Source: Chroococcidiopsis sp. TS-821 (GTDB lineage: Bacteria; Cyanobacteriota; Cyanobacteriia; Cyanobacteriales; Chroococcidiopsidaceae). From it: a stretch of DNA of 64,000 nucleotides. How positions within the stretch are numbered: position 1 is the first letter of the stretch; each line of letters starts with the position of its first letter. The position numbers were made by a program, and so were the translations under genes. This document shows, piece by piece, positions 58,190 through 64,000 of this stretch. The notes below the pieces were generated by a model. That model saw only the letters and a list, made by a program, of their open reading frames with translations. It did no database searches and was not told the origin of the DNA. Location of the stretch: positions 620,001 to 684,000 of the forward strand of contig NZ_MVDI01000001.1 in the NCBI RefSeq assembly GCF_002939305.1, written 5' to 3'.

Positions 58190-58420
58190 ATTTGCTGTTA
58201 AGAAACATAGTTCACCTACACGGGCTTTAGGTTCACTTAGTTGAAGAAGCCCTAGAGAGTTGAGAAGTATTGCCTCCGATCTCTATCCTCTCAGCTGTAA
58301 GCTCTACTATGTTGTTGTAGCATTTCTCTTAATAAGAACTGCAACTAATTTTTCCTCAGATCTCCTCTGTACCTCAGCACCTCTGCGGTCTATTTATAGA
58401 AACCTGAAAGCGAAACGGTA
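58190..58420. other. spacer between convergent MFS and panB genes
   Basis: About 230 bases; a 68-codon frame (58260-58466) runs into panB and is not supported. No clear terminator was found. Confidence 0.4.
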
Positions 58421-59194
58421 TTACTCAGGGAATTTGCGATTCCGTACCTCAGCTGCAAAACTTTGAACCGCTTGCACAATCGCTTCACTTAAGTTGGTAT
58501 ATGATTTTGCAAAGGGTGGTTGTTTCTCAGAAAGCCCTAGAACATCAGCTGTTACTAAGACTTGTCCGTCACATTTCGATCCTGCACCAATACCGATTGT
58601 TGGAATTGTCAGTTTTTGGCTAATTTGTGCGGCTAAATCGTGGGGAATATGTTCTAAAACGATGCTGAAGGCTCCTGCTTGTTCGAGGGCGATCGCTTCT
58701 TGGAGAATTCTTTCTCCAGCTTCTGGTGTCTTACCTTGTTGCCGTAAACCAAGTTGACGTATCGATTGCGGTGTTAAGCCGACATGACCCATCACTGGAA
58801 TTCCTGCTTGCACTAGGTAAGCAACTGTTGCTGTCATTGCCGGATATCCACCTTCTAACTTTACCGCATGAGCTCCTGTCTCTTTTAAAACTCGTCCGGC
58901 ATTTCGCAATGCTTGCTGCGGGCTTTCTTGATATGTTAAAAATGGTAAATCAACTACGACCAACGCTTGCTTGACACCGCGACAGACAGCTTTAGCATGG
59001 TGCAACATTTCTTCAAGTGTCAGCGGCAGTGTTGTTTCGTAACCAAGGATAACAGATAAAGAATCACCTACTAAAATTATGTCTACTCCAGCGCTATCTA
59101 ATAGGTGCGCGATCGCATAATCCCACGCTGTCAGCGCTACAATTGCCCTTCCCTGTCTTTTCCACTGAACTAATTGTTGGATATTTACTGCCAT
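58421..59194 (-). CDS. panB: 3-methyl-2-oxobutanoate hydroxymethyltransferase
   Basis: First committed step of pantothenate (CoA) synthesis: adds hydroxymethyl to ketoisovalerate. About 257 residues from the ATG at 59194 ([20 protein letters not shown]); a TTG at 59224 would add ten. The family shows [20 protein letters not shown] with the metal-binding Asp, [13 protein letters not shown] and [14 protein letters not shown]-type [14 protein letters not shown], and [16 protein letters not shown]. No panC neighbour here. Divergent from rbcL, separated by a 378-base spacer. Confidence 0.95.
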   Translation of the reverse strand: MAVNIQQLVQWKRQGRAIVALTAWDYAIAHLLDSAGVDIILVGDSLSVILGYETTLPLTLEEMLHHAKAVCRGVKQALVVVDLPFLTYQESPQQALRNAGRVLKETGAHAVKLEGGYPAMTATVAYLVQAGIPVMGHVGLTPQSIRQLGLRQQGKTPEAGERILQEAIALEQAGAFSIVLEHIPHDLAAQISQKLTIPTIGIGAGSKCDGQVLVTADVLGLSEKQPPFAKSYTNLSEAIVQAVQSFAAEVRNRKFPE

Positions 59195-59572
59195 ATCCGT
59201 TTTTGTTAACACGATTAAAATCAACGAACACCGCAGCGTTAGCCTAAATCAAACATAGTGTTTAGTTTTGTTAATTTTTCTTTCTGTTTATTTATGATTG
59301 GGTTTGCCGAGCGCTGAACTTGTCATGACTGTACAGATTTGTTAATGTCGGTTTTTCTTGAATTTAATGTTTTTTTAAGGGTTAGAGTGACTGTAGCCTT
59401 AACTACAGATTATAAATTATATCACAAAATTTAATAATTCTTAAGATTTATAAAGTTTAATTATCAAACAATACAGCAGATTTAAATCTTAACTTATTAA
59501 ATCCTTGGTATAGTTTTCCTAAGAAGCTTGCCACGTGGCAAGTGGAAGTGAGTGACTTCTTGGGAAGAAAAT
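59195..59572. other. rbcL promoter and leader region
   Basis: An AT-rich 378-base spacer between divergent panB and rbcL. It holds a 6-bp inverted repeat CTGTAG-n6-CTACAG (59391-59408), a possible -10 element TATAGT at 59509-59514, and a perfect 16-bp palindrome just before rbcL (listed separately). The inverted repeat is of the size bound by LysR-type regulators such as CbbR relatives, but the match to a known consensus was not checked. Confidence 0.5.
59527..59542 (+). promoter_or_regulatory. perfect 16-bp palindrome in the rbcL leader
   Basis: CTTGCCAC joined to GTGGCAAG with no spacer, 30 bases before the rbcL ATG. Located just after a candidate -10 at 59509, so it should lie at the very 5-prime end of the transcript. 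Could be an operator for a dimeric regulator or, in RNA, a stem without a true loop. The sequence is seen; either role is inference. Confidence 0.6.
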
Positions 59573-61003
59573 ATGTCTTACGCTCAAACAAAGACTCAGA
59601 CAAAGACTGGGTATCAAGCAGGGGTTAAAGATTATCGCTTAACGTACTACACCCCAGATTACACACCTAAAGATACGGATGTTCTGGCGGCATTCCGCGT
59701 CACTCCTCAGCCTGGAGTTCCTCCAGAGGAAGCAGGAGCCGCTGTAGCTGCTGAGTCTTCCACAGGTACATGGACGACAGTATGGACGGACTTGTTAACC
59801 GACCTCGATCGCTACAAAGGTCGTTGCTACGATATCGAACCCGTTCCAGGTGAAGACAACCAATATTTTTGCTTTGTTGCTTACCCACTGGATCTGTTTG
59901 AGGAAGGCTCTGTCACCAATATGTTAACCTCAATTGTAGGTAACGTATTTGGTTTTAAAGCCCTACGAGCACTGCGTTTAGAAGACTTACGCATACCTGT
60001 GGCGTACCTAAAAACCTTCCAAGGGCCGCCGCATGGTATTCAAGTTGAACGCGATAAACTGAACAAGTACGGTCGTCCTTTGCTCGGTTGTACGATCAAG
60101 CCAAAACTTGGTCTTTCGGCGAAAAACTACGGTCGTGCAGTCTATGAATGTCTGCGTGGTGGTCTAGACTTTACGAAAGACGATGAAAACATCAACTCAC
60201 AGCCATTCATGCGCTGGCGCGATCGCTACTTGTTCGTAGCAGAGGCAATTCACAAAGCCCAAGCAGAAACAGGTGAGATTAAAGGTCACTACCTTAATGT
60301 TACTGCTCCCACTTGCGAAGAAATGCTGAAGCGGGCAGAGTTTGCTAAAGAACTCGAAATGCCCATTATCATGCATGACTACTTGACTGGGGGTTTTACG
60401 GCTAATACGACACTAGCGCGTTGGTGTCGCGACAATGGAATTCTGCTACACATTCATCGTGCAATGCACGCAGTGATTGACCGTCAAAAGAACCATGGCA
60501 TGCACTTCCGCGTATTAGCAAAATGCTTGCGGATGTCTGGTGGCGACCACTTACACTCCGGAACTGTTGTAGGTAAACTTGAGGGCGAACGCGGCATTAC
60601 GATGGGCTTCGTTGACCTCATGCGCGAGAACTACGTCGAGCAAGACCGCGATCGCGGAATTTTCTTCACTCAAGACTGGGCTTCGATGCCTGGCGTTATG
60701 CCTGTAGCATCTGGCGGTATCCACATTTGGCATATGCCAGCGCTTGTTGAAATCTTCGGCGACGATTCCTGCTTACAATTCGGTGGTGGAACCTTAGGAC
60801 ATCCTTGGGGTAATGCACCTGGTGCGACGGCTAACCGTGTTGCACTAGAAGCTTGTATTCAAGCACGTAACGAAGGTCGTAGCTTAGCACGCGAAGGTAA
60901 CGACGTCATCCGCGAAGCTGCGAAGTGGTGTCCTGAACTAGCAGTTGCTTGCGAACTCTGGAAAGAAATTAAGTTCGAGTTCGAGGCAGTGGATACACTC
61001 TAA
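59573..61003 (+). CDS. rbcL: Rubisco large subunit
   Basis: Form IB ribulose bisphosphate carboxylase large chain. From the ATG at 59573 ([20 protein letters not shown]) it has the usual 476 residues; a GTG at 59552 would add seven residues, but GGGAAGAAA before 59573 marks the ATG as the start. Active-site landmarks: [12 protein letters not shown] with the carbamylated Lys, [29 protein letters not shown] with HSGTVVGK (loop 6), and [15 protein letters not shown]. First gene of rbcL-rbcX-rbcS, with a strong ribosome-binding site. Confidence 0.99.
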   Translation: MSYAQTKTQTKTGYQAGVKDYRLTYYTPDYTPKDTDVLAAFRVTPQPGVPPEEAGAAVAAESSTGTWTTVWTDLLTDLDRYKGRCYDIEPVPGEDNQYFCFVAYPLDLFEEGSVTNMLTSIVGNVFGFKALRALRLEDLRIPVAYLKTFQGPPHGIQVERDKLNKYGRPLLGCTIKPKLGLSAKNYGRAVYECLRGGLDFTKDDENINSQPFMRWRDRYLFVAEAIHKAQAETGEIKGHYLNVTAPTCEEMLKRAEFAKELEMPIIMHDYLTGGFTANTTLARWCRDNGILLHIHRAMHAVIDRQKNHGMHFRVLAKCLRMSGGDHLHSGTVVGKLEGERGITMGFVDLMRENYVEQDRDRGIFFTQDWASMPGVMPVASGGIHIWHMPALVEIFGDDSCLQFGGGTLGHPWGNAPGATANRVALEACIQARNEGRSLAREGNDVIREAAKWCPELAVACELWKEIKFEFEAVDTL

Positions 61004-61030
61004 CAATTTAAGTTTGAGATGGCAGATTTT

Positions 61031-61060
61031 GAATTTTAGATTAACCTTAAATCTAAATTC
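61031..61060 (+). promoter_or_regulatory. hairpin in the rbcL-rbcX spacer
   Basis: GAATTTTAGATT (61031-61042) pairs with AAATCTAAATTC (61049-61060) with one bulge and a short loop. A second copy of AATCTAAAATC follows it. No T-run, so more likely an mRNA processing or stability element that separates abundant rbcL from rbcX. Seen directly; role inferred. Confidence 0.55.
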
Positions 61061-61099
61061 CAAATCTAAAATCTTAAATTTCTCCGGCTGGGGTCGAGC

Positions 61100-61501
61100 A
61101 TGGATTTAAAACGAATTGCGAAAGACACAGCGAAGACGCTCTCTAGCTACCTGACATATCAGGCAATGAGAACGGTACTAGCTCAGATCAGCGAAACCAA
61201 TCCGCCACTGGCACTTTGGTTGCATCGCTTTTCCGCGAAAGAAGTCGTTCAAGACGGAGAAGCATATATCCACAAATTGTTTCAAGAAAAGCCTGATTTG
61301 GCTTTGCGGATTATGGTTGTCAGAGAACACATTGCGCAAGAAGTCGTAGACTTTCTACCGGAAATGGTTCTTAGTGACATTCAACAAGCAAACATGGAGC
61401 ATCGCCGTCAACACTTAGAGCGCATTACGCAACTAGAATCTAGCCCCAGCCACGAGCAACAAGCAACTACTGAGTCTAACCTGGATAATTCATCCAGTTA
61501 G
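61100..61501 (+). CDS. rbcX: Rubisco assembly chaperone RbcX
   Basis: RbcX binds the RbcL C-terminal peptide as a helical dimer during Rubisco assembly. The 133-residue protein starts MDLKRIAKDTAKTLSSYLTY and has the conserved peptide-groove segment YLTYQAMRTVLAQISETNP, then FSAKEVVQDGEAYIHKLF and LALRIMVVREHIAQEV. The C-terminus is Glu/Ser/Gln-rich. Between rbcL and rbcS as in most beta-cyanobacteria. Confidence 0.98.
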   Translation: MDLKRIAKDTAKTLSSYLTYQAMRTVLAQISETNPPLALWLHRFSAKEVVQDGEAYIHKLFQEKPDLALRIMVVREHIAQEVVDFLPEMVLSDIQQANMEHRRQHLERITQLESSPSHEQQATTESNLDNSSS

Positions 61502-61583
61502 CAAGCCCACACAGCACTTAGCAATTCGCTAGCTGATAACTTCCCTCCCCTAACGTACATCGACATACGCAAATTCTGAAGAT

Positions 61584-61931
61584 ATGCAAACCTTACCCAA
61601 AGAGCGTCGCTTTGAAACCCTGTCTTATCTCCCACCTTTAAGTGATGCTCAAATTACGAAGCAAGTCCAGTACATTCTGAATCAAGGCTACATTCCAGCA
61701 ATTGAGTTCAATGAATCTTCTGAACCAGAAGAGCACTACTGGACACTATGGAAGTTGCCTTTGTTCGGTGCGAGAAGTACCCAAGAAGTGCTTAGTGAAG
61801 TCCAAGCTTGTCGTTCAGAGTACAACAACTGTTATATTCGTGTTGTAGGTTTTGACAACGTTAAGCAATGTCAAGTCCTTAGCTTTATCGTACACAAGCC
61901 AAATCAAAGCAGCTACGGCGGTAGATACTAA
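61584..61931 (+). CDS. rbcS: Rubisco small subunit
   Basis: A 115-residue small subunit of form IB Rubisco, slightly longer than the usual 109-111. [44 protein letters not shown] and [21 protein letters not shown] are all present. Soluble, part of the L8S8 enzyme. It is followed by an intrinsic terminator and then rca. Confidence 0.99.
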   Translation: MQTLPKERRFETLSYLPPLSDAQITKQVQYILNQGYIPAIEFNESSEPEEHYWTLWKLPLFGARSTQEVLSEVQACRSEYNNCYIRVVGFDNVKQCQVLSFIVHKPNQSSYGGRY

Positions 61932-61986
61932 ACTTTCTGCGTTTGAGCACCTGGGGAAGCTGTAACTTAAGTTATCTATCCCCTGG

Positions 61987-62017
61987 AAAAAGAGGTAGAA
62001 AACCTGCCTCTTTTTTT
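61987..62017 (+). terminator. intrinsic terminator of rbcL-rbcX-rbcS
   Basis: Stem GAGGTAG (61992-61998) / CTGCCTC (62004-62010), one G-U pair, flanked by AAAAA before and seven T after. Strong terminator form, about 60 bases after the rbcS stop. Confidence 0.88.
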
Positions 62018-62302
62018 GCTGAAAATGAGTAGTTTAGCGTGCTATAAAATTGCATCAAAGAGTAGTGAAAAGAGATTAACTACAGTTATTTATACATAAG
62101 AAATTTTAATTAATATAAAAAACAACTTAACATACCTGACCGTGACTACCTACTCTAAATATAGAAAAGTCATAAGCTACTTACGCGATCGCAGTTAATA
62201 CTAATAAATCAAGCTAGTACAAAACTGAGTAGGGATGCGATCGCAATGGCTAGAAAAAATTAAGATTGTCTTAAATCCTAAATTGGGTACTATTGTGAAT
62301 TC
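62018..62302. other. spacer between the rbc terminator and rca
   Basis: About 285 bases, AT-rich, presumably carrying the rca promoter. No other gene; a 24-codon frame at 62027 is not supported. Confidence 0.45.
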
Positions 62303-63694
62303 ATGAGTTACTATATTTCCCCCCGCTTTCTCGATAAACTTGCTGTTCATATTACAAAAAACTTTCTCGATCTTCCAGGAGTCCGCGTACCCCTTATTTT
62401 AGGTATTCACGGGCGCAAAGGCGAAGGAAAATCATTTCAATGCGAGTTAGTTTTCGAACGCATGGGAATTGAAGTTGTTCACATTTCTGGTGGAGAACTT
62501 GAAAGCCCAGACGCAGGCGATCCGGCGCGACTGATTCGTTTGCGTTATCGCGAAGCTGCGGAATTAATTAAAGTGCGCGGTAAAATGACCGCGTTGATGA
62601 TCAATGACCTTGATGCAGGTGCCGGCAGATTTGACGAAGGAACGCAATATACAGTAAACACGCAATTAGTCAACGCAACGTTGATGAATATTGCTGATAA
62701 TCCTACTGACGTACAACTTCCTGGTAGCTACGACTCGACACCGTTACACCGCGTTCCCATCATCGTTACAGGTAACGATTTTTCCACGTTATACGCACCA
62801 CTGATTCGCGAAGGGCGAATGGAAAAGTTTTACTGGGAACCGGATCGCGACGATAAAATCGGTATCGTTGGCGGAATCTTTTCGGAAGATGGTTTGTCTG
62901 CGCAAGAAGTTGCGCAACTCGTTGATGCATTTCCAAATCAGGCAATCGACTTTTTTAGTGCTTTGCGATCGCGCGTGTATGACGAACAAATTCGCCGCTT
63001 TATCCATGAAACCGGAATCGAGCGCGTATCATTACGTGTCGTTAACAGTACCGAAGGACCGCCCGTATTTCAAAAACCAGATTTTAGTTTAGCTCATCTA
63101 CTCGAATACGGAAATTTCATGGTTCAAGAACAGCAACGCGTTGAAAGTTCGCGATTAGTTCGCGAATATAACCAAGCGTTGTACTACGCCAACCGTAGCC
63201 CATTGAGTGTCGATCGCGGACAGGCGATCGCGCCTGCAATAAATCCAACACCTACTTCTTCCGCACAACAGTCTACTCCAGAATCTCATTCTGAACGTCC
63301 TTTAGCTGAAAATACGAAGAAACCTGTCAGCTTTCAGTCAACACGCTACGAGCCTAGTTCGTTGAATCCCCCACGCTACAACGGTTTTAATACTTCAACA
63401 AACCGCCATAACGAAGTTCTCACGCGCCGAGTCGGCTTAGAAACATTAGAACAAGTCAAAAACTTGATTGCTCAAGGGTATCATATTGGTATCGAATATG
63501 TAGATAAACGACGCTTTAGTACTGGTTCCTGGCAAAGTTGTAGCCCTGCAATTCATGGCGAATCAGAAGCTGTCATCGCTTTAGAAACGTGCTTAGACGA
63601 ACATACTGGGGACTACGTGCGGATTTTTGGTATAGACCCCAAAAATAAACGTCGAATCATGGAAACAATCGTACAACGACCAGATAATAACTAA
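62303..63694 (+). CDS. rca: Rubisco activase with small-subunit-like domain
   Basis: A AAA+ remodeler that frees inhibited Rubisco. 463 residues: Walker A in HGRKGEGKSFQ near residue 36, Walker B TALMINDLDAG, sensor IVTGNDFSTLYAPLIREGR. A flexible linker (about 290-370, Pro/Ser/Gln-rich) leads to a C-terminal SSU-like domain from about 375 (RVGLETLEQVKNLIAQGYHI ... DYVRIFGIDP) with two cysteines (SC and TC) in the places where CcmM SSUL domains form a redox disulfide. This domain is thought to bind Rubisco for delivery to carboxysomes. Starts 371 bases after rbcS with its own promoter. Confidence 0.97.
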   Translation: MSYYISPRFLDKLAVHITKNFLDLPGVRVPLILGIHGRKGEGKSFQCELVFERMGIEVVHISGGELESPDAGDPARLIRLRYREAAELIKVRGKMTALMINDLDAGAGRFDEGTQYTVNTQLVNATLMNIADNPTDVQLPGSYDSTPLHRVPIIVTGNDFSTLYAPLIREGRMEKFYWEPDRDDKIGIVGGIFSEDGLSAQEVAQLVDAFPNQAIDFFSALRSRVYDEQIRRFIHETGIERVSLRVVNSTEGPPVFQKPDFSLAHLLEYGNFMVQEQQRVESSRLVREYNQALYYANRSPLSVDRGQAIAPAINPTPTSSAQQSTPESHSERPLAENTKKPVSFQSTRYEPSSLNPPRYNGFNTSTNRHNEVLTRRVGLETLEQVKNLIAQGYHIGIEYVDKRRFSTGSWQSCSPAIHGESEAVIALETCLDEHTGDYVRIFGIDPKNKRRIMETIVQRPDNN

Positions 63695-63710
63695 GTAGTA
63701 ATAAGGCGAG

Positions 63711-64000
63711 CTAATTTTTACAAGCAAAGGGAAAATTAGCGTGGATAGTCCACTGTTTACCGTTATGAAGTAGTAACGTTAAATCAGTTGCCGTAAATTC
63801 AAAATATAACTTTTGGTGTTGAAACTGCATCCACGCTGCTTTGAAATTCTGCCGTGTTAAATCGCGAAAGGCAACAGTCATATGTGGAGCAAAAGGACGT
63901 GCTTTAGAAACAGGATCGACAATTCCTATCGATTCGCACTGTGCCATTAAACAAGCTTGTACAGATAATAATTCTGGAGATTTGCGGACATTAACGTAAA
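63711..64000 (-). CDS. 2H phosphoesterase / 2-5 RNA ligase family protein (partial)
   Basis: The frame extends through the right edge, so the N-terminal half is outside. The visible 96 residues contain one H-x-T motif, APHMTVAFRDL, the second catalytic motif of 2H phosphoesterases (LigT/ThpR-like), with FEFTATDLTLLLHNGKQW after it. The first H-x-T should lie beyond the window. Role in RNA 2-5 or 2-3 cyclic end processing is known for the family; substrate here unknown. Convergent with rca, 16 bases apart. Confidence 0.8.
   Translation of the reverse strand, partial: YVNVRKSPELLSVQACLMAQCESIGIVDPVSKARPFAPHMTVAFRDLTRQNFKAAWMQFQHQKLYFEFTATDLTLLLHNGKQWTIHANFPFACKN

Noticed and set aside
58260-58466. 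68-codon frame running into panB
   Set aside because: Antisense to the panB end, no ribosome-binding site.
1-64000. tRNA, rRNA, CRISPR arrays and complete insertion sequences
   Set aside because: Looked for acceptor/T-loop words, regularly spaced repeats and transposase motifs; none were convincing.

Overview
The window is a stretch of cyanobacterial chromosome. The evidence is direct: psaA-psaB, the rbcL-rbcX-rbcS-rca block, cp12, ndhN, glgA and a Rubisco activase with an SSU-like tail. The HIP1 octamer GCGATCGC is also scattered densely through genes and spacers. Protein style and gene order look most like the Chroococcidiopsis/Gloeocapsopsis area, but that placement is an impression. No rRNA, tRNA, CRISPR array or intact insertion sequence was seen.

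Layout. 1-2658 (minus): start of the S10 ribosomal protein operon, rplC-rplD-rplW-rplB and the first codons of rpsS. 3530-4018: ndhN, followed by a convergent HTH-NACHT NTPase. 6888-14251: housekeeping genes (a YgfZ-like protein, a small 2Fe-2S protein, cysteine synthase, 1-Cys peroxiredoxin, glmM, a DUF3177-type membrane protein, cp12), several with clear intrinsic terminators. 14352-22851: accessory stretch mixing good genes (SAM hydroxide adenosyltransferase, trpB2, glgA, hemC, a pentapeptide/TPR protein) with decayed ones (MOSC protein, higB toxin, MazF/PemK toxin, a chimeric antitoxin, an integron-integrase-like recombinase). 22995-28756: tenA, murD, a three-gene periplasmic/membrane cluster and hupE. 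28837-35285: ABC exporter and psaA-psaB. 35820-46532: envelope, redox and repair genes (lipoprotein, NHLRC2-like protein, inactive rhodanese, mutL, murF, histone-deacetylase-like amidohydrolase). 46823-59194: gyrA, lnt, purT, a large secreted metalloprotease, an MFS transporter and panB. 59573-63694: rbcL-rbcX-rbcS and rca, then the end of a 2H phosphoesterase running off the window.

How they fit together. Carbon fixation is well represented: Rubisco, its RbcX chaperone, its activase, and CP12, which restrains the Calvin cycle in the dark; glgA stores the product. psaA-psaB gives the photosystem I core and ndhN a subunit of the NDH-1 complex. Cell-wall synthesis appears as glmM, murD and murF.

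Most noteworthy: (1) a probable fossil integron at about 21.7-22.85 kb, with an IntI-like recombinase remnant next to oppositely oriented toxin-antitoxin remnants; (2) a dead higB beside a nearly intact higA; (3) a perfect 11-nt complement to the Yfr1 sRNA core at the glmM ribosome-binding site; (4) a three-gene periplasmic cluster built around a fusion of a DsbD/SafE-like domain with a ferric-reductase-like domain; (5) an HTH-NACHT protein; (6) palindromes in the rbcL leader and the psaA-psaB spacer.
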